Below are positions 25,416 to 38,694 of a DNA stretch of 64,000 nucleotides, piece after piece. This DNA comes from Brachionus manjavacas (taxonomy: Eukaryota > Rotifera > Eurotatoria > Ploima > Brachionidae). Under the pieces are notes generated by a model. It ran no database searches. It was not told the DNA's origin and saw only the letters and a program-made list of their open reading frames with translations. The stretch spans positions 6,905,865 through 6,969,864 of the forward strand of contig JAHQIY010000005.1 in assembly GCA_019054805.1 (NCBI GenBank), read 5' to 3'. A program made the position numbers and the translations under genes. Numbering within the stretch: position 1 is the first letter of the stretch; each line of letters begins with the position of its first letter.

Positions 25416-25799
25416 TTTTTCACTTATCTTAATTGATGAAAATAATAAATTGGAAAAATTTTTTTCTTTTTAAATTATACTCATATGATGCGTAATAAAC
25501 TACGCTGATTATTTCTAAAATTTGAATTTAATCAAACTGAAAAATTCAATAATAGAATTTATTTTATTTAAAAAAAACTTTATTTAAAATAAAAGAACGG
25601 TTCAAAAGTTAAAGTTATAAAATAAGATCTTTCATTATCGTTTCAACGCTTACATTGGGGTATATCCGTGAATTACATAAACTCAAGCAATTAAAATACA
25701 AAAAAAAAAGTATAAGAAAATATATGTATCCTATTTTAAAACAAAATTTGTCTATTTAGAACAGTTTTTGAACAAAAAAATTCTATAGTTAAATCAATT

Positions 25800-26232
25800 T
25801 CTTCATCACCGATTATTGTCACTTTTTTGCCTCTTCATCTTCTAATTGTTTCAAAACTTGATTCTCAATCAAAACTTCACCGTACTTTCTTTTAATCCTC
25901 TTTTTTTTTGTTGATGTTTTCTCTTTATTTGCTGAAATAGTGTTTCACAAAGTAATTAATGCTAGCAAAATTAATACCATGACCCCAATCAGCTAATTGT
26001 TTGATCACTTCAACTAAAAGCGTTTCAAATGGATCCATGGGGTAGCATCTTTACCATTTGCAGGTCTTTTATACTTTTCATTGATTCGGTCGTTAAGTGT
26101 TGAATATGGAATGTTAAAGCGCACAGAAGCTTGATGTTTGTTTAATTTTTTAGCTTCAATTTCGGCAATGGCTATTTGTAAAGTTTCTTCGCTTTAAGCT
26201 TTTTGGGTTTTTTGGAAGTTACTTCTCGGCAT
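25800..26232 (-). pseudogene. Pipsqueak/CENP-B-type HTH protein remnant (pogo-like transposon or derived gene)
   Basis: Reading leftward from ATG at 26232-26230, the frame meets a TAA after 12 codons. It then continues as a helix-turn-helix segment with SEETLQIAIAEIEAKKLNKH and PYSTLNDRI, the typical pipsqueak HTH pattern found at the N-terminus of pogo/Tigger transposases and some transcription factors. A shifted frame further left resembles the linker that follows (LADWGHGINFASI). At least one stop and one frameshift make this a pseudogene. No DDE catalytic part is visible. The DNA-binding role is family knowledge; the assignment to pogo-like elements is inference. Confidence 0.6.
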
Positions 26233-26677
26233 TTTTAAAAAGTTTTTTTATTGCAATAAATGAAATTAACGGTTAAACCCCAATCCCATTTTTTTCTTAA
26301 ACTTATTTTATTTTAAAATAACAGAAAATCGATTAAGTTTTTGAATTTTTCAATAAAAAATTCGTAATAAGCATCAAAAAATACATATAACAGTGTTCTT
26401 TGTTCAAATTTTTACCAATTATCAAGAAAGTTTTTTTTTAAGGATCGGTATTTTCTATTAAGTAGCGAAGATTAGTCGTTTAAATCAAATAAAAAAAAAT
26501 AAAAAATTCTTTTTTATTGGTCATTTTTATTTACAAAGACGTTCTTTATTTTCTTTTTTTATTTAATATATAAATTTTTTTTCAAAGAAAAGTTATAGTC
26601 ATTCAAAGAAGAATTCACGGTTTTACCCCATTAACGGTTCAATCCTGAATTACTATATACTAGAGTTAAAAAATTAT

Positions 26678-27066
26678 GGGTTTGTGAAGTTCGTTTCAAT
26701 TCGATCTTTTCAATTAAGAAAAACTTGAATAACTTTTTTACTAAAAGAGATAATTCTATAAAATTCTATAAAATTTAATTCTGTAAAATGCTTAATTAAA
26801 AGCAAATTTGCTTAATGTAGTAAAAAAGTCTCCAAAATACTCTGCAATTTTCTGCATTTTGCACACCATTAAAAAGTATTCTAATTAATTGTGCAAGTAC
26901 ATTGCAGAGTTTTTACAGATATTTATTTCGGATTAAGCAAAGTTGCTAACGCATTAAGCATTTTAAAATAAAAAAAGTTTTCAGAACTAAATAATTTTTT
27001 GTAATAAAAAAGTTTTTCAAATTTTTCTGAATTGAAACGATCGAATTGAAATGAACTTCACAACCC
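26678..27066. mobile_element. Dispersed MITE family, diverged copy
   Basis: The ends GGGTTTGTGAAGTTCGTTTC and the complement of GAAATGAACTTCACAACCC form an inverted repeat. The interior has the same CTGCAATTTTCTGCATTTTGC type blocks as the copies at 5078 and 38979, but is more diverged. No coding capacity. Confidence 0.6.
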
Positions 27067-27653
27067 CAAAAATTAAACGAATATTAAAATTTTTGTTTAG
27101 GCTTAATTTGAATCAAACTGGACTTTATAGCTTTTGCCAGTTTATTTTTATAAGACAAATTTTCTCAACTTGACATAGTTCCTGTTCTTCTTACTGTTCT
27201 TTTTATCATTTTGTACTGAATTTCACAAAATCGTATGACAGTATTTCTGTATAGAAAACTTTTTCAAATGATAACGTAACTAGTTTACCTCTGATTTTGG
27301 TCAAAAAAAAACAAACTTTAAAATGGTTTAAATTTTTTTTTATAATTCAAAGTTACCCAGTCAACAAAATTTTGAAGAATTTTTAAAGACTCTTTACAGA
27401 TTTTAATGAAGACTTTTTAAACGATTTTGAACTAATTATCTTTAATTTATAATCTACAGAGAATTTTTAAGAATAATTTCGGGAAAATTTCTTCTTTTTC
27501 TTTAATATATAATTTATAGAATTAGTATTTCATTAGAGCTTAGAGTTAAGGGCATTGTGAATTTTCGAACAAAAAATAAGAACAAAAGTTTTAAATTGGA
27601 AAACTCATTTTAGTTTAAGTCCAAAACTCTTCTGGAAAATTTATCAGCTAGTA

Positions 27654-28022
27654 CAGGCAATTAGAAGTTTATGATCAATTTTTGATGCTCAAAATGATCA
27701 AATCAAACTTAAAATATTAAATAAATTGTAATTATTTAATATAATTAGTGCATAGGTACATTTTTGGATTTAGCATACTTTGTTAAATAAAAAGATAAAC
27801 TCTGCAATATCAAAATGCACATTGCAGAGTGCCCACCATTTAACTGATACTATTTTAAGTAGGTAATTTTTTGCAGACTTTTGCAAAATTTACCTTTAGA
27901 TTTAACAAAGTATGTTAAAACCAAAAATGTACCTCTGTACTAATTATACAATTTATTTAATGTTTTAAGTTTGATTTGATCATTTTGAGCATCAAAAATT
28001 GATCATAAACTTCAACTTGCCC
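27654..28022. mobile_element. Foldback element with arms of about 130 bp
   Basis: The left arm begins about 27656 (GGCAATTAGAAGTTTATGAT). The right arm is its near-perfect complement ending about 28022. Over the inner 80 bases or so the arms share long identical runs such as GATCAATTTTTGATGCTCAA. A loop of about 100 bp contains TGCAGAG motifs. No coding capacity. The high arm identity over such length suggests a foldback transposon or a recent inverted duplication. Confidence 0.7.
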
Positions 28023-28830
28023 TAATACAAATATTGTGTTCGCAAGAACTTTAAAAAAAAATTAAAACCTATATTGGAGAGTTTTTTTTTAAGGAAAAAT
28101 ATTTGACTAATACAACCTTTTTTTTTATTTTGGCTGTTTCACCATTTAGGTTTCACCAGCCTAGTTTATTGATTAAACAGAGATAATATGATAGATAATA
28201 TTGACAAATAGAGATAACATGTTTAAAAAAAATAAGCATTGATTAAGTTAAGTTTCTCTTAAAATAAAAAAAATAGAGTAAAATAAAACGAAATTGAAAA
28301 AAAATTAAAAAATTATTTGTCAATTTATGACGCTTGAAGTTGATTTTCTTGAATTGAACTAAAAAATTTATTTTTGAATTCGCAAAATAACGTTTTGAGT
28401 GACAGGTTTCTGGCGTTTGCAACCTTTGGATCAGCTAATTAATTTTAAGGAACGATTTTGTTCCGAAACCACGGTGAAATTGTAGTGTAATTTTTATAAA
28501 TTGAATAACAAAAAGCTTTTTAATAATTAACTGTAACTTAATGCTTAGCGATGTGGATAAAGAATCGGGTGTTCATTTAGTATGTTATGTGTAATTCTTT
28601 ACTTTAATTAATTCCACCCTTTGGCTTTAAATCATACTTGTTATTAATGCTAAATTAAATTAACATAATCTTGTTTTTTACTATTACTATTTATTGACAA
28701 AAAAACCTGTATAGACCTCATAGGTCAAAAAGTTATAAAAAAAAATAATTTCAAAATTAAATAAAATAAATATAAAAGTAATTGAATCTGACAAAGTCAA
28801 TTTTCGTTGTTTTACGACGAATTTAAATAT

Positions 28831-29712
28831 TCAACCTATATGCTCATATAAATTTATGTTATTTAAATCTTCAATATTTATATTGTTTTCATTATAATTA
28901 TTATAGTCCAACAAGTGTCTTAATAGATTAATGTTTTGCTGATAATTTGAGACTTCTCTATTATAGAGACTATTGAAAATAAATTTGATTGAGTCTAATA
29001 GACCCAAATTTTCACATTTGTGTCCATTTCCAATTAGCTTTGATATTAATTTGCTAGCTAATGGACCATCGACTTGGTATTCATCAGCTACCATTGCATA
29101 CTGCTTGTAAAACGATTCATTACTTTGACTCAGCAGCTTCTTGTCATACAACGATTTTAGTTCCTCGTAAATTTGTTTCGTTAATTCATTAGTGTGGATT
29201 TGATTGAACATAAATAATTTATGTTTTCTATAAACAGTTTGAATAGAATCAATATTAAGTACCTTAAAAAGAGGAGACGTTTTGGCAAATTTTGAAACTC
29301 CTATTGATTTTTTTATTAATATATTTTGACGAATGTTAAATTTATTCAATTGCGTTTTGCTGATGTGAAGCATCTCAAGTCCATACTTAAATATTGATTG
29401 ACAAAATTGTTTATAAATGAAACCAATAGTTTTGGGATTCAACCCACCAGGCTTGCAACCAAAACCATATAATGAGTAAAATGACCGTTCGCATTTGTGA
29501 AATATTTTCTCAATAAATTTTAACTTATACTCTCGGTCTCCTATAGGCAAGCCTAAATATTCAAAATTTGAAGTGAATGGTATTTCAACACCATTCATCA
29601 TTATTTTGGTGTTATGGAAAGGATTTCCGAAGTTGACAAAGTTCGATTTGCTTTGATTAAATTTGATTTTTTGTAGTTCTAGACAAAGCTTGCATGTTGA
29701 ATTCAAAGTCAT
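28831..29712 (-). pseudogene. 5'-truncated non-LTR retrotransposon (LINE) remnant, reverse transcriptase C-terminal part
   Basis: An open frame of about 293 codons encodes the region that follows the catalytic core in LINE reverse transcriptases. It begins with KSNFVNFG, then NFEYLGLPIGDREYKLKFIE, the typical post-palm YLG segment, then a helical thumb-like part with GLEMLHISKTQLNKFNIRQN. The palm domain with its YADD-type motif and the endonuclease are absent, as expected for 5' truncation during target-primed insertion. The frame itself is intact, so the insertion may be fairly young or the truncated ORF lucky. It sits between the two giant genes and has no likely role in either. Confidence 0.75.
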
Positions 29713-30517
29713 TCAAACTATCTATTTAGACAAATCTAATCAAACACCATTAGGACTTTCTTTCATAAAATCTTTTTTGATCAAGTAATTTAGTCTAATA
29801 AAAAAAAATTCGCTTTAATATTAAAGTAAAATATAAAATGGTAAAAAAGTATAACTTTTCCTTAATCAAAAACTATTATTAAAAGTTTGAGTTTTAATTG
29901 TAGACTTAATTAAAATATAGAAGAAACATATTAAAATGTATTTAAAATTTAAGTATCCTACTCAATTTAATCTTAAAGCCAAAAAATTAATCAAACCCTC
30001 GTTTTAATTTCAACAGATATTTCTTTAAATATTCGAAGGAATTATAGACAAATTTATTTTTTTGAATAATTTTTTGTTAAATCTCTATATTTTCTATAAA
30101 AAATAAAGAAATGATAATGAAAATTTAAAGATCTTTTAAAAATCTTAAATGAACCTTCAATTTTTAGTTGACTGGGTAATGTAAATATTTGAAGAAAAAG
30201 TCTTTGAATCGAAATGATATATTGAATTGATCATCAATTTAAAGGGTTTTGAGTTATAATAGCAGAGATTAAAATAGTAAAATTCAAAATAGTATGACAT
30301 AAAAATTTAAACATAGCAGGGGTTGTGAAGTTCAATTCAAAAATTAGTTAATAATTATGAAAAAAAGGAAAATCTTGGTCACCTAATATGTGATCCAGCA
30401 GAAAAATTTTTCTGTCACCTGACTGAAATGAGTCATCAAGTCACAATTATAACTTTTTTAACGAGTATAATCTTATTTTTATTTTCAGAATTTCATAGAG
30501 AAAAAGAAAATTAGGTA
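29713..30517. other. Intergenic region upstream of the RHS-like gene
   Basis: About 800 bp of AT-rich DNA. At about 30309-30345 it has a lone end of the dispersed MITE family (GGGGTTGTGAAGTTCAATTC). ATTTTCAG at 30481-30488 looks like a splice acceptor shortly before the ATG, so a 5' UTR exon may lie upstream. Nothing else is recognised. Confidence 0.5.
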
Positions 30518-33500
30518 ATGATTATGCAAGAAGAAATTTTGTGGCCAGATATTACCAAGTCATTAGGCAAATCATTGGTTTGTTCAATATGGGTTTTGGG
30601 AAAAGATGAGCTGGCCATCCGAAGTCAAGACGGTCTTCGTTTTTTTAAACACGAAGAAAACAAAAATGACTGGAAACTCATGTCCAATTGTGACACACGC
30701 TTCAATGACAAAAACAAGTTCTACCAAGGGCGGCATAAGCTCAATTTTTTCAACATGAAAAACAAGACATTTGTCTCATTTCTAACTATTGGCAATGGTT
30801 ACGTTTTTATGGAGTTGGACAAAAATACCTTTAAACTTAAGCAAATAGCTGTTGATAAAACTTTTGCCCGTAAGTACCCCACTCTAAGATTAGGCTATTT
30901 TTACGGAGCCGAAAATCCACCAGGACTGTTTTCACTGGACAAAATAGCTGGCCCAGCCTTTCATTATGTCAATTTGAGAACTCCGAAAACCGTGTTTATC
31001 AAACATGATAAAACAAATCAACACTTAGATAAACAAGAGCTCAATTGGCACTTGGGTGATGCTAAATTTTTTACTGCTGATGTAAATCAAAATGGAAAAA
31101 CAAATATTGTAGTCGTAAAAAATTCAAAAATTGTTGCCTATGAGATGAAAATTATAAATGATTATTTTGAGCCTTTTAAACTATTTGAACTAAATTTAGA
31201 ATTTATAGGCAAAAATACAAAGTTTTTTTTTGCTCGGCTAACACCAGCGTTATTGAACTCATTGTTGGATATTTTGGTAATTCAATCAGACGGTCTTTAT
31301 GTGTACAAATGGGATAGCAAAGAAACCAAGTATAGCCTAATAAATGTTTCAAATGAGTTCAGCAAGGCCAATAACTGGACATTTAAGCACACACAGTCGA
31401 TTTTGTTCTCTGATTTTGATTCAACTGGTTTTGATAAATTTGTGTACTCGGGTCCCAATGGCCTAAGAATTGATAAGCTGGAGTTAAGTCAGCAAAAAAA
31501 TGAATGGCTTTGGACTCGATTGCTTGACTTGCACAGCTGCAGTGCCAACGATATTGGCTTAAAGTACTCGGTGCCAATTGAAATAATACCACTCAATAGG
31601 AGTCCATGCAAAAAGCCTGTCCTAATTGCTAATGATGTAATAAACAAAAAAAATGTTCTAATTCCAATTGAAAAGGACAATTTGGAGGAAAACTTGGAGG
31701 ACAATTTGGTGGACAATTTAACTGAAAAACAAAAATTTGCAAAGCCCGAAGAGCGAGTACAAAATTTTCCTCAATTTGTTCATGAGAAAACTAATGTTAG
31801 GGAAAAAACAGTTTTTTATTTGAGAAATGTGCTGGATTTGAAATCAATTGTAAACAGTTGTGTTAATCCAACCAATGCTCAGCTACAGCTAAAAGTACCA
31901 TTGATCGGCTTGCCTGTTTTTGACGATCCCCTTGCTCTCAACTACACATCAGCGGCTGTTTCAACAAGCACCAATTCACCTTTTGGCCAAGGCTTTTCCT
32001 TTAGTCAAGAGTTTATTTATGCAGATCTTAAATCTAACAAAGCATTGCACAAGTTTTATCTGATTGGCTCTAGTGGATCGATTGTTTTGAATAGAGATGA
32101 GAATGAGACAAAAGAGGATGAAATATGCTTCAATATAGAGAAAAGAGAAGAAAAAGTTAAGTTTTATGTGAAAGAGAGCAAGTGGATAATTGAGAATGAC
32201 AGTGGGAAAAAAGTCTATGGTGGTGGCATAAGTGACTCAAGACCCAAAGGAAATGGAATAGAATGGAAAAATGTTTTTCTAAAAAGTAGTTCTACTACTG
32301 TGATAGATGATTTGGCTTCTTTCAAGTGGCACTTGACTAGTGCTCACCGCGAACATAACACAGCTTTGTTTGAATACACTGATGGTCCATTAGTTTGTCA
32401 CCTCAAAGAAATTCGAGTCAACGAAAATGACATTAATGTTAAATTTGAATTAAATAAGGATGCTAATTTGGTCCAAGGCTTCAAATTTGAATCGAAGTAC
32501 CATGTTCAGAATATAAAATTTGACTATGAGATTCAAAATGATTCTACAAATTTATTAAAGTCAATAACTCAACTAGACAATAAAAGCAAAGTGCTTCAAT
32601 TTGACTATTTAATAATGAAACAATCGTTTAAAATGAACAAAATAGTGCTGCCTGATCAAATTGATTGTGTCTCATTTGACTATGAAGACGCATCACAAAA
32701 GTTCATCAACAGCTACTTTAATTATTTAACTGACGCAGAAATGACTGTTTATGAAGACAAAGACACTGAGGCCCAACTAAATGTTTCAAGCGACTATTCT
32801 GTTCTCAGTTATGTAACACAAAGCAAGACTTTACTTTGTTTGACAATATTTACACGCGATAAGCTCAAGTTTAACATTAAATTGAACGCAGCCAAAGCTC
32901 TAAAAAAAGAGTGTATGGCCGAATATAAAATAGTTTTATTTGCGGATCATTTGGTCATTTGGTTGTTTGACTCTGAGAAAAAAGAAGATCAAGTTGTTTG
33001 TTTGTGTCATTTGGACTCGGCCAGAAATCTCATTCAAAGTCCTGGAGATCAAATTGATGTTACACACACTCTTAAAGTGATCGAAAACGTGCAAAATGTT
33101 TTCCTTGGCTCCGACTTTGTGACAGTAAGCACTCGGAGCAATGAAATTGTTGTATATGAATGGGTCGAGTGCGAATGGTTTACAAGTTTTAGAGAAAAAT
33201 TTGACTCAAATCTGTTAAAAATGTGTGCCAATCAAGACCAAACTGTTCTAGTCTATGACGACACTTGTCTTAGATTTTTATTCAAAACCAAAAGTGGTGA
33301 CAATGCTTCAAAGTGGAACATGAAAAAAGTTAGCGAAAAAATCAAGAGTGGTCTATTGAGTGAAGTGCATGCATTTGTCAATAGTTTTAATCTTTGCGAA
33401 GACAAAATTGATGAAATAAAGCTCATACTGGAACGCAATTCGCTTCACTTTTCTAAAAACGTAATTACTTTCAATCGAATAAACATTGATCAAGACACTG

Positions 33501-35079
33501 TTAGCTCTAATTTGTTGATTTTGTTGATAGATGACGAGTACAATGTGATCAAAGAGCAGACAATATTTAACAAGTCAATAGTTTTGAACGAACACATCAA
33601 AGAGTTTGAAATAAAATTTTCAGACAAAGAAGTGGTCGACTCACAGCTTTACCATTTCAAAGGCGACAATCCCAAATATTCGGTTGGCTTTAAGTATCAG
33701 AAAAAAACTTTTGACTTTAAAGTTAAAAAAAAAACTCATAAGAAAACTTTTGAGCTGGACAAGCAACTAATTAGGACATTTATATTTGACAACCATGGTT
33801 ACGAAGTTGAGCAACAAGATAACGAAAAAAGTGTTGCTGACGAGTTCAAAGATGCTTTTTTACTTAATTTAGAATCGTTTCATGTGACCTTGACCAATCG
33901 TCGTGTAGTTAGTCACGACAAATACTTTGAACTTGAGTCAAATGGAACTTGGAAAATGACACATTTTGAAAGAAACAGTCAACATTTAAAAATTAGTGAC
34001 ACACTTGAATTGGTCAAGGAAGAATCAACTTGCAAATTGTACTCAAAAAATGAGCCAGTTTTTGATTTTGAAACAGAAGATGTAAACAGAATACAAGTGG
34101 CCTTTCCGACCTACATTGCTTACATGAAAGATTCGGACAAATCGGTGTACGTATTGCCATTTGAGAAAAACAGCACAATTGGCAATGAGTATCTTTTGTG
34201 TCGAGCCGATTATGTGTTGCCAGGCGGTACTCCACTTGGCTTTGGAATCAAAGAGATCGAATCTTGCAAAGTCAAATTTTTTACAATATCATCAAATTCA
34301 TTTGCTAGAATAAAATCCCGGTCTCTTAGACTAGATGGTCAAAATTATACCAAAGTGTACCAATTTGACGATTTTAGCTCAACAATTCAAAATGGCATGA
34401 TTTTTTATTCCAAATTTAAGAGCATACCGGCTGGCGATCAGTCTAAATTTGGTCATGTTGAATACGATTTTGACAAGGGCGTTAGTTACTTTAATGCCAA
34501 TGGCAACCTTGTCAAAATCGAAATGGAAAAAGACCAAAGCGACAATGAAAGTGGGTCTAATGGAACAGAATTGCAGACCAAAAAACAAACTGTCCTATTT
34601 GCTAAAGACGGTAGAACGGAAGTGGCCAATTTTTTCAATTTGGATGTGCAAAGCGATCAAGCGGATTACTTTGGATTTGAGGATTATGAACAAGACCAAA
34701 ATTGGGTGTATGACCGAGGATGGTGTGTTAACAATAAATGGTCACTAACAGGCAGCACATTTTTGAATCTTGTTAAAGGCAATAAAATAGAAAAAACTTT
34801 TAAGACTTTAAGCTTACAATTATTGAAAATAATAAAACGATTGTGTCCAAAGTGGCCTCAGTTCACCAAGACTGGGTCTATTTGACTGTTCAAGTTGATT
34901 TAAGTGAATTTGATGGCCGTGTTTCGGTCCAGTGCCAAATCGAAGCCCGTTTACATCACTACATACACGTTGATCACATTAAGTGGATGAAGATGTGTGG
35001 CCGTGTTCAAATGTCATCCTATGATCCTTCATGCAATTGGTTAATTTGTCAAATAGATGAGACAAACACAATAAAAAAG
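30518..35079 (+). CDS. RHS/Tc-like gene, exon 1: FG-GAP-like propeller and RHS entry region
   Basis: The exon starts at the first ATG after an ATTTTCAG acceptor-like site. The first 400 residues carry FG-GAP/VCBS-like calcium-type loops, such as ADVNQNGKTNIVVVK (about 31077) and DFDSTGFDKFVYSGPNG (about 31412), as in the propeller of TcdB/SpvB proteins. At about 31980-32060 comes SPFGQGFSFSQEF, the counterpart of the FGYGWS segment that opens RHS shells, followed by beta-rich sequence. The frame beginning at 30518 closes at 34885, but the matching sequence continues one frame over until 35079, where AAG|GTTAAT gives a weak donor in phase 0. There is thus one apparent frameshift between 34804 and 34885. 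No signal peptide is seen at the chosen start. Confidence 0.75.
34804..34885 (+). other. Apparent frameshift inside RHS-like exon 1
   Basis: Coding character passes from the frame of 30518 to the frame of 34843 in this interval. The second frame has a TAA at 34801-34803 and the first has its stop at 34883-34885, so the change must lie between them. Short homopolymer runs (AAAAAA, TTTT, TTT) occur just upstream and at the left edge. The interval is too short for an intron. A sequencing or assembly indel, a real disabling mutation, or programmed slippage are all possible; the first seems likeliest because the rest of the gene is intact. Confidence 0.65.
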
Positions 35080-36281
35080 GTTAATAAATTTTAATTTAAT
35101 GAAAAAAAATATTTCTAAAAAAATAAAGTATCTAGCAATCAATCGAACAAAATGACTTAGTCCCGTTAACTCCAGAAATCTAAGTTTTCTTTTCGTCTTT
35201 TGATTTTGTTTCCAAGGCTAAGATCAGTATTTTTCTTTTTTTATTTTTAAAGGACCTCTGAACAAGGCTTTTTAACTGATGTCTTCATTTTTCACTTGGA
35301 AAGTCAGTGTTGCAGTTCACCTAAGTATTTATTGACTTCAATTTCTAGATTACCCTGTTTCTAGAAATGAAATGAAATAAGCAACAAAAAGTCCTCAGCA
35401 AAAAAAAAAGATTGTTTGCGTTTAATTTGAATGTTCTATTAAAAAACTATCTATACTTTGATAGATCATGCACTTTTCCAAGGCCAAAGTGTACATTGGT
35501 TTTGTTTGCAGTTTTTCAAGCTCTCGAAATCTTTCCCTGTTCAAGGCTTAGATTAAAAGGATCAATTATATATTTTTTAAGGAATTTTTAGATAAATTCT
35601 TTAAAAACTAAATTATGATATTAGAACATATCTTTTTTAGAATTGATCGCTGTTTATCTTTATGGCAAAAGTCATTTGTTTTAATTACTTTGTGTTTTAT
35701 AATGTTGTGTACAATAATTGCTATACTAATTTTTGTTGTTATTGACTTTAGTTCTTTTCTATATATTAAAAATTTATCAAGATTAAAATTGTTAGATAAT
35801 TTTAGGTTATTTTCATTGAGGGTTAAAATGTTTAAATGGTTGCTAATGAGCTAATGGTCAAGTTCTATTTGTTTGGTCTCGGATTTGATTGAGTTAATGT
35901 TGATGTGTGCTATTTGGTCTTGTTTATTCATGATGATGGTCCATAAAAGCTTTATCACTGAGTTGAGATATTTCACTTTGAGGTGTATGAAAAAATATCT
36001 CAATTTCTTGGACGAAAAGGGCTCAGTTTAGAATATTTATTTAAAAATTTTGATAAATTGCAATTTTTTTTTGATATTTTTTGGCAAAACTTACTAAAAT
36101 TAACATGAATTTTTATAATCTCAGTTTTTTTTTCTCAAAAAAAATATTAAAAAAAATAAGCGATGATTTTTTCATATAAAAGGCTAAATAATTCCGATTG
36201 ATTGAAACCCAAAAAATAAAATAAAAATTGTTTGACATTAAATCTTAAAAAGTTAAAAGCTAATAATTTTTTTTTAAAAAG
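35080..36281 (+). other. Intron 1 of the RHS-like gene
   Basis: It runs from donor GTTAAT at 35080 to an AAAAAG acceptor at 36280-36281, 1,202 bp, phase 0. Both sites are weaker than others in the window, so the model is less secure here. A 79-codon hydrophobic frame inside (35615-35854) looks spurious. Confidence 0.55.
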
Positions 36282-38694
36282 CTTGTTTATAACGAGTCAA
36301 GAGAACCGCTTGTACTAATAGATTCAAACAATCAGCTTTTACAGGCGAGTTTTTCTTACAACTGGAATAAAATCCATGTAGAGTTAGAAGCAAATTCAAG
36401 CGTTTTTATTGCCAATTTTTCCGATTATTGTCTAAGAAAAAATTGGATTTTTGACAACCCGGCTGATTGGACTCGAAGTGGCAATTTTATTTCCCGCATT
36501 GACAATCAAGTAAAAAGTTCAATTCGACTCAAAGATGAGAGCCTGAGCAAGTCAAACATCGCTCTCTTTTTCCAAGCCAAACTAGATTCAGTGTCTCAGC
36601 TTGCGCTCGAATTTAATTCCAACAAAATTCAGTTTGAATCAGACAAAGTTTTGGTCAATAGCCAATCAATAGGAAATTGTGGAAACGGATTTTTTCTTTT
36701 GGTTGCCATTTCAAGCCGTTTGATTGTGTGGAAAGAAAGAGAGTTGCTGATCGATCACAAGTTCGACTTAGCCCAAAACTCATCTGGTGTTGCATTTACC
36801 GCATCTGGTTTAGCTAAGCTGTCTGAAGTTTTAGTTGTCAACGAGCCAATTCTCAAAGTGAATCATCTAAACAGCTTTAATTTAATTTGCCAAAGTGTTC
36901 AGCTTGAGAGCGATTCTAGTGTGATCATAAAAGAGAAGATATGCGATGAGTTGATGCGTGATTCTATCGAAACCAAGCCAACACGGCTTTTTATCCAAAA
37001 ACACGAACCATCTTTGGCTTACAGACACGACTTTGTGGCAAACAAGTCGTTTGACTCACAGACTAGTGTTTGGCAAACAAAAAAACTGCAAGGTAAAATA
37101 AATGAACTAAATGGATCAGATGAAGGCTTTTCGTATCAGAGAAAAATCTACTCTCAAGACCCGTTGAATTATGTCGAGTCGGTTGAGTTTGCTGAACAAT
37201 TGCTAAGTCATAAGACAGCACCAAGATCATCGCTCAACAAAAGTTTTGAATATTTTGCGTATCTGTTTCCCATTCAAGACGGCTTTGTGTGCCAAACAAG
37301 CTATGAATTAAATGGAAATCGTACGATAAAAGCTTACAATAAAGACAATAATATGGTCGGTTTGTTTCAGCACACAAATTATTTTAAAGATAAATTGACC
37401 ACCTACGAATTTGACAAAAATCAAAATTTAGTCAAAATTTTGCCTCCATTGTACCATGCTCAAGTTTTTACTATGGACCATTTTGGCAAAACATATGAGC
37501 AAATCAACCAAATGTGGAATTCGGATGAAAAGTATCTAAAGTTACAAGAAGAAATGGCCTCTTTTTATGTTTTTGATGACAAAAATTGTTTGATAGAAAG
37601 CCGAACGCCAGAAAAAGCCAAAGAAATGTTTGTCTATAACAAACTAGGTCTTTTGCGTTTCACTCTTAGATTTGACAGCAATAAACAGCCAGAAATTGTT
37701 GAATATTCAACTTATAATCAATGGGGAGAAGTAAGTGCCAAAGGTTTTAGTAAAAATAAAGCGCATTTAGACATTGAATGGCTTAGGTCTGTCGCCAATT
37801 CGGCTATTACAGACTTGGATGAATGTGATAGAATGCAAACGTCTATTTCAAATGTGTCAATTAAGCCAGGCTTAAATGGCAAAACAGTCGAAACTATGGT
37901 AAAAAATAGTAGCAATAGATTTGAGTGCTTTGATAGCACATGTGTGTCTTCAATTGATAAGGTGGTGCAAAAGTCGAGTTTATTTAGGAGACCTGATGGT
38001 TCAAATTGTTATCTGCGTATGGAACGAGAATACTTGGGCACCCAACTACAAAGCATTATCTATCCCTTTACTTACAATGACAAAATAACCAAACTAAACT
38101 ACAAATACAATAGTCAAGGGTTAGTTTCATCGATTTGGATTGATGAAAAGAAACTAGCCGAATTTGAATACACTTCTAGTGGAAATTTGAGTAATGAAAC
38201 ATTTTTTAACAATTCAGAAGAAAATTTTAGGAGAACCTATGAATACAATTCGTCTGGTATGCTTAGCGCACAAGATGACTGTTTTATGCGAGAAAGTTTA
38301 AGCTATTCAAAAAATGGTTATGAATGTGAGAAAGATTTTTATGACACTTCTATTTCGATGACTAAATTTGTGCCCAAATGGCATGAAAAATGTGATGTTC
38401 GCCCTCTAGCAATCACTCAAGAGATTTTGAGCGAACGATTAGATAATTTAGATGAAATGGAGGCTGACTTTTTGTTAAATTTGCTTGTTCAACATGGATT
38501 TTTGGATCAAAATTTCAGGGTGGTTAAAAATTTATCACTTTCTGATGCACTGATCAAACTACCTTTAAACATAAATGAGCATTCAATTAACAAAATTATT
38601 TGTTTGTTAAACGAACACTTTCCACACACATCTTTTGGACATAAATACAGCTATGGTGCTAACTCTGAACTAGTCAATTCAAAGTATTTTCTAG
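36282..38694 (+). CDS. RHS/Tc-like gene, exon 2: shell and YD repeats
   Basis: The exon is open from the acceptor at 36281 to a strong donor CTAG|GTGAGT at 38695, giving 804 codons plus one base. It continues well upstream of the first in-frame GTG or ATG, so it is an internal exon. The C-terminal third has YD/RHS-type repeats: YNSQGLVSSIW, FEYTSSGNLSNETF and YEYNSSGMLSAQDD (about 38105-38280). These beta-hairpin repeats build the RHS shell. The earlier part is beta-rich with frequent Asp/Asn turns. The final 100 residues are helical and lead to the next exon. Intron phase 1 matches the acceptor at 40073. Confidence 0.75.

Larger units (their letters stand above)
25416..28830. other. Transposon-relic intergenic region
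   Basis: This stretch separates the giant gene from a LINE remnant. It holds a pipsqueak-type HTH pseudogene (25800-26232), a diverged MITE (26678-27066) and a long foldback element (27654-28022). I found no intact gene. The remainder is AT-rich with short hairpins. Confidence 0.6.

Noticed and set aside
35615..35854. 79-codon hydrophobic ORF
   Set aside because: It lies within the proposed intron of the RHS-like gene, is AT-driven Phe/Leu/Ile-rich, and has no supporting motif.
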